From the NCBI RefSeq assembly GCF_031998825.1, contig NZ_DAMACX010000006.1:1-64000 (forward strand): 64,000 nt of DNA, in the 5' to 3' direction. Source of the stretch: Pseudescherichia sp031998825. GTDB taxonomy: Bacteria; Pseudomonadota; Gammaproteobacteria; Enterobacterales; Enterobacteriaceae. Of the stretch, positions 24,828 through 32,786 are shown in pieces (position 1 is the first letter of the stretch; every line of letters begins with the position of its first letter). A program made the position numbers and the translations under genes. The notes beneath the pieces were generated by a model. That model was not told the origin of the DNA. It did not search any database and saw only the letters and a program-made list of their open reading frames with translations.

Positions 24828-25520
24828 TTATATCTGGGATGAAACCGGCGCTAGCCGCGATTGCTGAAGCCTGTGTAGTGTGATTTTTCTGACCACCGCT
24901 TTGCTCTGTAATATGTGGTCGGTCAGGATCCGCTGCGCCTCCTCTGTCTGCTGTGTCAAAATGGCGCGTAGCACACGCCCGTGTTCTTGATAGGTCGCCG
25001 CCACCCGATCTTCACGCGTAAAGTCGAGATGGCGAATAATGCGTATCTTCTCCGTCAGGTCGACGTGAACTCGCGCCATCTCGCCGTTGCCCGTTGCCGC
25101 CACCAGCGCGGTGTGGAACTGCTCGTCATGGGGCGAGACCGCCAGCCCGTCTTCCAGCGGCGGGGCATCGACCCAAAACGCAATTAGCGGGGCGAGATGC
25201 TCGGCGCAGGTGCCGGGGGGCATGCCGCACAGGCGGCGAACCGCCTCGCGCTCCAGTACGATCCGCAGATCGTACAGCGCCTCGAACCAGGCGAAATCGA
25301 ACGGCTTCACCTGCCAGCCGCTGCGCGAGGCCACCTCGACGTAACCCTCGTGCTCCAGCCAGTAGAGCGCCTGGCGCACCGGGGTTCGGCTGGCAGCCAT
25401 CCGTCCGGCAACCTCGCTCTCGCTAAAGCGATCCCCCGGCATCAGCTGAAATGTGAAAATCTCATTCTTCAGCGCGCGATAGATGCGCTCCGCCAGACCC
25501 GGCTTGCCGCTCATGCTCAC
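24828..25520 (-). CDS. GntR-family (FCD) regulator of the urea operon
   Basis: The 230-residue regulator has an N-terminal winged HTH (about 10-75, GDRFSESEVAGRMAASRTPVRQALYWLEHEGYVEV) and a C-terminal all-helical FCD effector domain (about 80-215), the FadR/VanR subfamily. Its GTG start overlaps the urea carboxylase stop (GTGA), and urtA follows after 34 bp, so it lies inside the operon it probably controls. A GTATAC-centred palindrome before atzF fits the binding consensus of this subfamily. The effector is likely a pathway intermediate such as allophanate or urea; this is inferred. Confidence 0.9.
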   Translation of the reverse strand: MSMSGKPGLAERIYRALKNEIFTFQLMPGDRFSESEVAGRMAASRTPVRQALYWLEHEGYVEVASRSGWQVKPFDFAWFEALYDLRIVLEREAVRRLCGMPPGTCAEHLAPLIAFWVDAPPLEDGLAVSPHDEQFHTALVAATGNGEMARVHVDLTEKIRIIRHLDFTREDRVAATYQEHGRVLRAILTQQTEEAQRILTDHILQSKAVVRKITLHRLQQSRLAPVSSQI

Positions 25521-28500
25521 GGCTCAAGCCACAGCAGGGCATCGCCAGGCGTTACCGGACGGCCCGGCTGACAGCTGATGCGCTTGATGCGGCCCGCCAG
25601 CGGGGCGTGGATCGCCAGCTCCATCTTCATCGCCTCGACAATCACCAGCGGCTGGCCTGCGATAACCTCATCGCCTGCCTGGACCAGCACCTTCCAGATG
25701 TTGCCGTTCATGTCGGCGTTCACCGCCAGCGCGCCGTCGTCCACCGCGTCGACTATGGGCAGGACAATCTCTTCGGGCTGGGCCTGCTCATCCAGCTGCC
25801 AGCGGGCAACCTCCACGCTAAAGGCGGCGGCCTGACGCTCGCGGAACTGGGCAATCTCAGGCGCGTTCTGCGCAAGGAAACGCAGATGCTCGGCGTAGTC
25901 GAAAACCGTCTCCTCGATACGGATAGTGGCCCGGCCTTCGCGGAAATCATCCCGCAGGCGATCCAGCTCCTCCTCGCTGACCGGGTAGAAACGAACCTGG
26001 TCAAAGAAGCGCAATAGCCACGGCTCATCCTGTTTGAACTGGCTGTTTTTCAGGAACTTGTTCCAGATAGGCAGGGTGCGGCCCACCAGCTGGTAGCCGC
26101 CGGGCGAGTCCATGCCGTAGATGCACATATACATCCCGCCGATGCCTACCGTGCCTTCGGCGGTGAAGGTGCGCGCCGGGTTATATTTCGAACTCAGCAG
26201 ACGGTGGCGAGGATCCACCGGAACGGCGCAGGGCGCGCCCAGATAGACGTCGCCGAGACCGAGGATCAGGTAGCTGGCGTCAAAAATCGTGTCGCGCACC
26301 GCGTTACGATCCTCCAGGCCGTTAATGCGCTGGATAAAGTCAACGTTGTTCGGCAGCCACGGGGCGCTGGCCCGCACCGTATCCTGGTAGCGGCTGACCG
26401 CCCCAAGGGTGGCGCTGTCCTCAAAGGCCATCGGCATCCAGACGATACGCGACGGCACCTTCATGTCGCTGACGTCTCCCAGACGGCTCTCAATCTCCAG
26501 CAGCATGCTCACCAGCGACGACTGGTCGATCGCCAGGCTGTCGTAGCGGATCTGCAGCGAGCGCACGCCGGGGGAGAGCTCTTTAATCCCCGGATGGGCC
26601 AGCGCCTGAAGCTGCTCCATCAGCAGGCTGACGCGCAGGCGCAGGGCCAGATCGAGGACGTTCTCGCCATACTCAATCAGGATGTAGTTATCACCCGCCT
26701 GGCGATAGCAGATGGCGGGTGTTGTGCCGCTGGCTGGAATAGAGACCAGCGCGGCGGCGGAGATCCCGTCGCGATCCGCCAGCGACGGGGTAGCAAACGC
26801 GGGCAGCATTTCGGCCGGCTCCAGCGTCTCGACGATGCGGTGCTGGGTCTTCTCCAGGGCTACCGCCTCCTCAACGCTAATCGGGTAGAAGCGCAGGCGA
26901 TCCCCAGGTTTCACCTGGCCTACTTTCCACAGCTCCGCTTTGGCGATGGTCACCGGGCAGACAAAACCGCCAAGGCTCGGGCCGTCGCGGGTGAGGATCA
27001 CCGGGAAGTCGCCGGTAAAGTTGATCGCGCCGATTGCGTACTCGCAGTCGTGGACGTTGGACGGATGCAGGCCCGCCTCACCGCCGTCGGGCCGGGTCCA
27101 GGAGGGTTTCGGTCCGGTAAGACGTACGCCCAGACGGTTAGAGTTGTAGTGCCCCTGCCACTCGCTGGCGAAGAACTCGTCTATTGATTCCTGGGTGAAG
27201 AAATCCGGCGCGCCGTGCGGCCCGTAGAGCACGCCAATGTGCCAGCTCTCCCCATACTCCGGGATCAGCCCGGCGGCCAGCGGCTGCGGATCCCGCTCCG
27301 GTGCAGGCGTAGTGCAGGCGGCCAGCTCGGGGCGGGAGACAGGCAGCAAATCGGCCACCTTCAGCGTGCGTCCGGCGTGGCCGCCAAACTGGCCGAGGGC
27401 GAAGGTCGCGCGGCTACCGAGATAGCAGGGCACGTCGATACCGTTGCGCACAGCGAGATAAGTGCGGCAGCCGGACTGGGCGCGGCCCAGGACCAGCGTC
27501 TGCCCGGCCTTCACCGCGACCGGCTGCCAGTACGCGACCGGCTGGCCATCAAGCTGTGCCTGACAGTCCGCCCCGGTCAGGGCGATAGTGGTATCGCTGT
27601 GGAACAGCAGCGTCGGGCCTTGCAGGGTAAACTCCAGCCCGGCGGCGGCGGCGTGGTTGCCCACGATGCGGTTAGCCAGGCGGAAGGCAAAATCGTCCAT
27701 CGGGCCGGAGGGCGGAACGCCGACGTCCCAGTAGCCCGGACGACCGGGGTAGTCCTGAACGCTGCTCCATGTGCCAGGCTGCAATACCTCAATGGCCCCC
27801 GTGGCGGGGGTAAAGGTATCGAGCATCCGCGTCCAGACGCTGCCCTCAACAAAGGCCTCGCTGGCAACGATCTGCCGCAGATAGTCGAGGTTAGTGGCGA
27901 TGCCGTGCAGCTGAGTGGCGTCCAGCGCCTCGCGCAGCGTGAGCAGGGCCTCCTCGCGCGTATCAGCGTGGACGATCAGCTTGGCGATCATCGGATCGTA
28001 GAAGGCGGAGACCTCGCTGCCGGTGATTACGCCGCTGTCGACGCGCACGTTCTCCGGGAAGCTAACGTGGGTCAGTGCGCCAGGGCTTGGCTGGAAATTC
28101 TTTAGCGGGTTTTCGGCATACAGCCGCACCTCAATCGCCGCACCCTGCGGTGGGCGCTGGAGCCGCGCCCAGTCGATGGTATCTCCGGCAGCAACGCGCA
28201 GCATGCACTCCACCAGATCGAGACCGGTCACGGACTCGGTGACCGGATGCTCCACCTGGAGGCGGGTGTTGACCTCCAGGAAGTAGAACGCATCCTTCGC
28301 GGCGTCGTAGATATACTCTACCGTGCCCGCGCTGCGGTAGTTCACCAGCTTGCCCAGCTCAACGGCGGAGGCTAACAGCGCGGCGCGGGTGGATTCCGGT
28401 AATCCCGGCGCAGGGGTCTCTTCTACAACCTTCTGATTGCGGCGTTGCAGGGAGCAGTCACGCTCGCCGAGCGCCACGACGTTGCCCAAGCCGTCGCCGA

Positions 28501-29137
28501 AAATCTGCACCTCGACGTGGCGGGCGCGATCGATGCAGCGTTCTATAAATACCCCCGCGTCGCTGAAGAACTGCTCGCCCAGACGGCGGACGCTCTCCCA
28601 CGCCTGCCGTAACGCCTCGGCGTCGGCGCAGCGGGTCAAACCGATCCCACCACCCCCCGCGGTGCTTTTTAGCATTACCGGGTAGCCAATCTCCTGTGCG
28701 GCCAGCAGCGCCTCGTCGAGAGTATTCAGCAGGCCGGTGCCCGGCGTCATCGGCACGCCAGCCTGGGCGGCCAGCTCGCGCGCCCGATGCTTGAGGCCAA
28801 ACTCGCCAATCTGCTGCGCCGTCGGGCCAACAAAGACAATGCCCGCCTGCTCGCAGGCGTCGGCAAAGGCCAGGCTCTCTGAGAGAAAGCCGTAGCCGGG
28901 CCAGATAGCCTGGGCGCCGCTTTGCTTCGCGGCATCGATAATGCTGTCGATGCGCAGATAGCTGTCGCTGGCCTTCTCACCACCCAGCGGCAGGGCAACA
29001 TCCGCCGCCTTGACGTGCTCGGCGTTTTTATCCGCGTCGGAGTAGACGGCGATGCTCACGATCCCCAGACGCCGCAGGGTGCGGATGGCGCGGCAGGCGA
29101 TTTCGCCCCGGTTGGCAATCAGTACGCGATCAAACAT
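25517..29137 (-). CDS. uca: Urea carboxylase (biotin-dependent)
   Basis: The 1206-residue enzyme carboxylates urea to allophanate using ATP and bicarbonate. It has a biotin carboxylase domain (about 1-450: IANRGEIACRAIRTLRRLG, ATP-grasp GGGGIGLT), a carboxyltransferase built of KipA-like (about 475-770) and KipI-like (about 830-1050) halves, and a C-terminal biotinyl domain with the EAMKM motif and biotin-accepting Lys1171. The start MFDRVLIANRG has AAGGAGA upstream, and the frame overlaps the atzF end by 8 bp. Guanidine carboxylases are close relatives, but their usual partners (CgdAB subunits, guanidine-I riboswitch) are absent. Confidence 0.93.
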   Translation of the reverse strand: MFDRVLIANRGEIACRAIRTLRRLGIVSIAVYSDADKNAEHVKAADVALPLGGEKASDSYLRIDSIIDAAKQSGAQAIWPGYGFLSESLAFADACEQAGIVFVGPTAQQIGEFGLKHRARELAAQAGVPMTPGTGLLNTLDEALLAAQEIGYPVMLKSTAGGGGIGLTRCADAEALRQAWESVRRLGEQFFSDAGVFIERCIDRARHVEVQIFGDGLGNVVALGERDCSLQRRNQKVVEETPAPGLPESTRAALLASAVELGKLVNYRSAGTVEYIYDAAKDAFYFLEVNTRLQVEHPVTESVTGLDLVECMLRVAAGDTIDWARLQRPPQGAAIEVRLYAENPLKNFQPSPGALTHVSFPENVRVDSGVITGSEVSAFYDPMIAKLIVHADTREEALLTLREALDATQLHGIATNLDYLRQIVASEAFVEGSVWTRMLDTFTPATGAIEVLQPGTWSSVQDYPGRPGYWDVGVPPSGPMDDFAFRLANRIVGNHAAAAGLEFTLQGPTLLFHSDTTIALTGADCQAQLDGQPVAYWQPVAVKAGQTLVLGRAQSGCRTYLAVRNGIDVPCYLGSRATFALGQFGGHAGRTLKVADLLPVSRPELAACTTPAPERDPQPLAAGLIPEYGESWHIGVLYGPHGAPDFFTQESIDEFFASEWQGHYNSNRLGVRLTGPKPSWTRPDGGEAGLHPSNVHDCEYAIGAINFTGDFPVILTRDGPSLGGFVCPVTIAKAELWKVGQVKPGDRLRFYPISVEEAVALEKTQHRIVETLEPAEMLPAFATPSLADRDGISAAALVSIPASGTTPAICYRQAGDNYILIEYGENVLDLALRLRVSLLMEQLQALAHPGIKELSPGVRSLQIRYDSLAIDQSSLVSMLLEIESRLGDVSDMKVPSRIVWMPMAFEDSATLGAVSRYQDTVRASAPWLPNNVDFIQRINGLEDRNAVRDTIFDASYLILGLGDVYLGAPCAVPVDPRHRLLSSKYNPARTFTAEGTVGIGGMYMCIYGMDSPGGYQLVGRTLPIWNKFLKNSQFKQDEPWLLRFFDQVRFYPVSEEELDRLRDDFREGRATIRIEETVFDYAEHLRFLAQNAPEIAQFRERQAAAFSVEVARWQLDEQAQPEEIVLPIVDAVDDGALAVNADMNGNIWKVLVQAGDEVIAGQPLVIVEAMKMELAIHAPLAGRIKRISCQPGRPVTPGDALLWLEP

Positions 29138-30932
29138 GCTGGGTCTCCTTGCTGGCGAGCCAGTGCCGCCAGCCTTTGTAAGCCGTAATGTCCTGCGCGT
29201 CGCCAAGCGCCGCACCCTCACAGATAAAGCCTTTCACCCAACGGCCATCCGCCAGCTGCAGGGAGCCGATCCCCAGCGGGGCCGGGATCTCAGCGACAAA
29301 CTCACCGAAGCGCGCCAGCGGGATATCCCACAGCTCGACCTGAATGGATTCGCCGCTGCTGGCTCGGGCCAGACCCGGTTTCGCCGGCTGGGTATTGGCC
29401 AGGGCATAGAGGCGGTAGCAGGCCGCGGTTTCGCTGGTCTCGACAAACACTGCGTGGCGGTTAATCAGCTGGTGGTTAAGCGGCATGCCGCGCAGATGCG
29501 CCCCGACCACCGCGATACGCACGTGATCCTGGGAGAGGGGCAGCGCCGTTTCGCCTGCGGGGAGCCGGTTGCCGGTTGCCCCCAAAGTCAGGCCGCTCTG
29601 CTGCTGCCAGCGGATGCCGAAGCTGGCGAGGGCGCGATCGTGCCAGGCGGGGGCAAGCAGAGTGATCCCGGCAGGCAGGCCGTCGGCGCGGAACGGTGCG
29701 GGCAGGGCCAGGGCGCTGAGATCCGCCAGGTTGGTAAAGTTGGTATAGGTGCCAAACTCCGAGTTGTAGCGGACCGGCTCCTGCTGCATCTCCTCTTTAG
29801 TGCGGATGGTCGGCGAGGTAGGCACGACGAGCGCGTCGACCTCGGCAAGCGTCTGCTGAATTTCACGGGCAAGCTCGGCGCGCAGGTACTCGGCCATGTA
29901 CGCCTCCACCGCGCTGTAGCGACTGCCTCCGGCGACGATCTGATACACCGTCGGATCCATCTCCTCCGGGCGGTTGATTATCTCGCCTACGGCAGCGGTA
30001 CGTTCGGCAACCCACGGCCCCTGATAGAGCTGGGCGGCCAGTTCGGCGAACGGGGTGAAGTCGATGGTTTTCAGCGTTACGCCACAGACGCGCAGCTGCT
30101 CAAGAGCGCGCTCCCACGCCTCTTCGGCCTGGGCGTCGCCAAAGAATTGCAGCGTGTCGGGAACGGCAAACACCGGGCGATCCGGCAGCGCGGCGGGGGC
30201 GGTGGCCGGTGCGCGGCGGGAGTAAGCGTCGCGGGCGTCATAGCCTGCCGCTGCGTCGGCGATAGTCCATGCGTCGCTGACCGTCAGGGCAAACACCGAC
30301 ACGGTATCGTTAAGGCGGCAGGCCGGAACCACGCCGCGGGCGGAGAACCAGCCTTTGGTGGGCTTCAGCCCAACGATGTTATTAAATCCGGCGGGCACCC
30401 GGCCGGAGCCAGCGGTGTCGGTGCCGAGGGAGAAGGGCACCAGGCCGCGCGCCACCACTGACGCCGAGCCGGAGCTGGAGCCGCCGCTGACGTAGGCCGG
30501 GTTGAAGCTATTGCTCACCGCTCCCCACGGAGAGCGCGTGCCCACCAGACCGGTAGCAAACTGATCGAGATTGGTTTTGCCAATAACAATCGCTCCGGCG
30601 GCTTTAAGCTGCGCAACCGTGGTCGCGTCCTGCTCGGCGATATAGCGAAAGGCCGGGCAGGCCGCGGTGGTGGGAAATCCGGCCGCATCGATATTGTCTT
30701 TGACGGCAAAGGGGATGCCATACAGCGGCAGCGACGCCGGATCCTGTTGATAGCGAGGCGTTAACGCTGCCAGCTGGGCAGCAATTTGTTCAGGTGTGGC
30801 GAGGGTAATCCATGCATTGTCATCGGCAGAGAGGGTTGCCAGGTGCGCCGTCAGCAGAGATAAAACGTCGCCGCGCTGCTGCTGGATCTGCTGCTGCCAC
30901 CCGCTCAGGGTCTGGCCGGTCATTATTGTCAT
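29130..30932 (-). CDS. atzF: Allophanate hydrolase
   Basis: The protein is about 600 residues. The amidase-signature domain (about 20-440) has the catalytic Lys in FAVKDNIDAAG and the Ser-cisSer motif GGSSSGSAS. The C-terminal domain (about 455-600) is typical of AtzF/DUR1 enzymes and converts the allophanate intermediate, so that two NH3 and two CO2 are released. It is the first gene of the operon. ATG 30932 is chosen because ATG 30947 lies inside the putative operator with almost no leader, and further codons lie upstream of the predicted transcription start. 30923 is possible. Confidence 0.93.
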   Translation of the reverse strand: MTIMTGQTLSGWQQQIQQQRGDVLSLLTAHLATLSADDNAWITLATPEQIAAQLAALTPRYQQDPASLPLYGIPFAVKDNIDAAGFPTTAACPAFRYIAEQDATTVAQLKAAGAIVIGKTNLDQFATGLVGTRSPWGAVSNSFNPAYVSGGSSSGSASVVARGLVPFSLGTDTAGSGRVPAGFNNIVGLKPTKGWFSARGVVPACRLNDTVSVFALTVSDAWTIADAAAGYDARDAYSRRAPATAPAALPDRPVFAVPDTLQFFGDAQAEEAWERALEQLRVCGVTLKTIDFTPFAELAAQLYQGPWVAERTAAVGEIINRPEEMDPTVYQIVAGGSRYSAVEAYMAEYLRAELAREIQQTLAEVDALVVPTSPTIRTKEEMQQEPVRYNSEFGTYTNFTNLADLSALALPAPFRADGLPAGITLLAPAWHDRALASFGIRWQQQSGLTLGATGNRLPAGETALPLSQDHVRIAVVGAHLRGMPLNHQLINRHAVFVETSETAACYRLYALANTQPAKPGLARASSGESIQVELWDIPLARFGEFVAEIPAPLGIGSLQLADGRWVKGFICEGAALGDAQDITAYKGWRHWLASKETQHV

Positions 30933-30945
30933 AGTGAGCAATTCC

Positions 30946-30961
30946 ATCTGGTATACAAGAT
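30946..30961. promoter_or_regulatory. Palindromic GntR/FCD-type operator at the urea operon start
   Basis: ATCTGGTATACAAGAT is symmetric in 14 of 16 positions around GTATAC, which fits the GTMKAC core of FadR-subfamily operators. It covers about +2 to +17 relative to the start predicted from the sigma-54 element, a position suited to repression. Assignment to the operon's own GntR protein is inferred. Confidence 0.65.
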
Positions 30962-30972
30962 GGAATTCAAAT

Positions 30973-30989
30973 AGCAAGCGGCGTGCCAG
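30973..30989 (-). promoter_or_regulatory. Sigma-54 promoter of the urea operon
   Basis: On the minus strand CTGGCACGCCGCTTGCT matches the RpoN consensus TGGCACG-N4-TTGCW at every defined position, with exact 10-bp spacing between GG and GC. Transcription would start near 30962, 30 bp before the atzF start. Nitrogen control through NtrC is therefore likely. Confidence 0.85.
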
Positions 30990-31050
30990 TTTTTAATCTA
31001 TTGTTTAATAATAATATTTTAATAATGTGCAGCTAGCGTGGAGCGGCGGC

Positions 31051-31067
31051 TGCACTCGGTCTGCGCA
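31051..31067. promoter_or_regulatory. Candidate NtrC site upstream of the sigma-54 promoter
   Basis: TGCACTCGGTCTGCGCA resembles the NtrC consensus TGCACC-N5-GGTGCA (five of six and four of six positions in the arms). It is centred about 97 bp upstream of the predicted start, in the usual enhancer range. The match is imperfect. Confidence 0.4.
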
Positions 31068-31190
31068 GCGTTGAGCAAAAAAGGTGCGCCCCGTCACAGC
31101 GCAGCGAACAAGCTAATGCGAAGGGATGATGTTACATAAATGACTGAATTTGCTAAGATGCTTTAATAAGGTGCAACGCGTGGGGTAGGT

Positions 31191-31901
31191 ATGAAAAAAT
31201 TAATGATGCTGGCAGCCGTTGCGGCAGTGCTTGCTGGGTGCGATGACGGCAAAGCGCCGGTTTCGTTTACACCAGAGATGGCCAGTTTCTCCAATGAGTT
31301 TGACTTTGACCCACTGCGTGGCCCGGTGAAAGACTTTAGCCAGACGCTGCTCAATGACAAGGGGGAAGTATCCAAGCGCGTGACCGGCACGCTCTCGCAG
31401 GAGGGATGCTTTGATACGCTGGAGCTTCACGACGTAGATAACAACACCGGCTTAGCGCTGGTGCTGAACGCCAACTTTTACGTCGATGCCGTGACCCATG
31501 AGAAGCGCCTGCGTTTACAGGGTAAATGCCAGCTGGCAGAGTTCCCGTCGGCGGGCGTGACCTGGGATACGGATGAGAAGGGCTTTGTGGTGCTTGCCCG
31601 CGGCAAGGAGCTGCAGATCAACTACCAGTACGATGCGGAAGGCTACCCGCTCGGCAAATCGACCACCAGCAAGGAGATGCATCTGTCCGTGGAATCAACG
31701 CCCTCATCGGACAGACGCAAGAAGCTCGACTACACCGGCGTCAGCACGCTAAACGATAAACCTATCGGCAGCGTGAAGCAGGCCTGTGAATACGATCGCC
31801 ACGACAACCCGGTGAGCTGCACGCTGACCATCGTTGATGAAAGCGTAACCCCAGCCGTTGAGCATCAGTATGCGATCAAAAACACCATCGCCTACTACTA
31901 G
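31191..31901 (+). CDS. ynfC: UPF0257 lipoprotein YnfC
   Basis: The 236-residue lipoprotein has a lipoprotein signal with lipobox LAGC (Cys17) followed by DD. Asp at +2 suggests retention in the inner membrane. It matches E. coli YnfC in length and sequence. The function is unknown. Its stop lies 2 bp from the stop of convergent ynfB; in E. coli speG lies between these two genes. Confidence 0.92.
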   Translation: MKKLMMLAAVAAVLAGCDDGKAPVSFTPEMASFSNEFDFDPLRGPVKDFSQTLLNDKGEVSKRVTGTLSQEGCFDTLELHDVDNNTGLALVLNANFYVDAVTHEKRLRLQGKCQLAEFPSAGVTWDTDEKGFVVLARGKELQINYQYDAEGYPLGKSTTSKEMHLSVESTPSSDRRKKLDYTGVSTLNDKPIGSVKQACEYDRHDNPVSCTLTIVDESVTPAVEHQYAIKNTIAYY

Positions 31902-31903
31902 GC

Positions 31904-32245
31904 TTACTGTCCGATCGGCCGCCCGGTGCGGCGATCGAGGCAGCGCAGGGTATTCTCTTCCCAGTAGGCGTTAACGTTAGCGCTCTTCTGGCAGTTATCG
32001 CGGGCATCAAAGGCCACATCGCTCTTATCAAACTCTTTTTCCACGCGGGTGTTCACCTTGTTGCGCAGGCTGCGGGTATCATTCCACTGCTCTTTTTCCA
32101 TTGCAGCCTGCTGGCGGCTCTGGGCGCTGTCGCCGGACTCAATGATAAGCTTATTGGTATCGGCATTGGCTGCGGAACTCATCATGCCAGCACCCAGCGT
32201 CAGCATAGCCGCCAGGCAGAGGCGTTTACTAAAGGTCATGTTCAT
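31904..32245 (-). CDS. ynfB: UPF0482 (DUF1283) periplasmic protein YnfB
   Basis: The 113-residue protein has a signal peptide (to ANA, about residue 28) and the DUF1283 body with two cysteines (ARDNCQKS, TLRCLDRR), as in E. coli YnfB. The function is unknown. It is divergent from ynfA and ends directly against ynfC. Confidence 0.92.
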   Translation of the reverse strand: MNMTFSKRLCLAAMLTLGAGMMSSAANADTNKLIIESGDSAQSRQQAAMEKEQWNDTRSLRNKVNTRVEKEFDKSDVAFDARDNCQKSANVNAYWEENTLRCLDRRTGRPIGQ

Positions 32246-32336
32246 TGTTATTCCTCGGTTCGCCAGGGAGGACGTGGCTCATTACTCACGCTATTCTACA
32301 CCATTCTTCTTAGCCGATATAAGGCCGTCATCTTTA

Positions 32337-32678
32337 ATGTTTAATATCGCCATTCTCAATACCACGCTGCTCTTTTTCATTACCGCGCTGTGCGAAATTC
32401 TCGGCTGTTTCCTGCCCTGGCTGTGGCTAAAGCGGGGTGCCAGTCCGCTGCTGCTGATCCCGGCCGGGCTGGCGCTGGCGGCCTTTGTCTGGCTGTTGAC
32501 CCTACACCCGGCGGCCAGCGGGCGCGTTTACGCCGCCTACGGCGGGGTTTATGTCTGCACCGCGCTGATCTGGCTGCGGGTCGTGGATGGCGTCAAGCTC
32601 AGCGTTTACGACTGGCTCGGGGCGCTGGTGGCGCTCTGTGGGATGCTGATTATCGTGGCAGGATGGGGGCGCGCATAG
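32337..32678 (+). CDS. ynfA: UPF0060 membrane protein YnfA
   Basis: YnfA is a four-helix inner-membrane protein related to small multidrug resistance transporters. From TTLLFFITALCEILGCFLPWLWLKRG onward the protein matches E. coli YnfA, including the very conserved HPAASGRVYAAYGGVYV stretch. The start is uncertain. ATG 32337 gives 113 residues, about five more than E. coli, with AAGG upstream at long spacing. A terminator overlaps the stop. Confidence 0.92.
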   Translation: MFNIAILNTTLLFFITALCEILGCFLPWLWLKRGASPLLLIPAGLALAAFVWLLTLHPAASGRVYAAYGGVYVCTALIWLRVVDGVKLSVYDWLGALVALCGMLIIVAGWGRA

Positions 32679-32689
32679 CGCCTTTTTTT
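32668..32689 (+). terminator. Rho-independent terminator overlapping the ynfA stop
   Basis: GGCGC-GCATA-GCGCC is followed by seven T. The stop codon of ynfA lies within the loop. Confidence 0.8.
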
Positions 32690-32716
32690 GTGATCCAGCG
32701 AAGGTTTCTTGATCAT

Positions 32717-32732
32717 CATACTTGTATGGTAG
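32717..32732. promoter_or_regulatory. Candidate RspR operator upstream of rspA
   Basis: CATAC-TT-GTATG is a perfect inverted repeat followed by GTAG. The 9-mer GTATGGTAG recurs upstream of rspR. RspR is the known repressor of rspAB in E. coli; the exact site is inferred. Confidence 0.5.
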
Positions 32733-32786
32733 TAGTTCAGTTGCGTAGATTCTCTACATCACAACCGAGATGTAAAGGATCAGAAG

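Noticed and set aside
26204..30461. Long plus-strand frames over uca and atzF
   Set aside because: All lie opposite conserved catalytic domains of urea carboxylase and allophanate hydrolase. They are products of high GC third positions.
30990..31190. A guanidine-I riboswitch or other leader before the urea operon
   Set aside because: The predicted sigma-54 start leaves a leader of only about 30 nt, and no riboswitch-like structure was seen.
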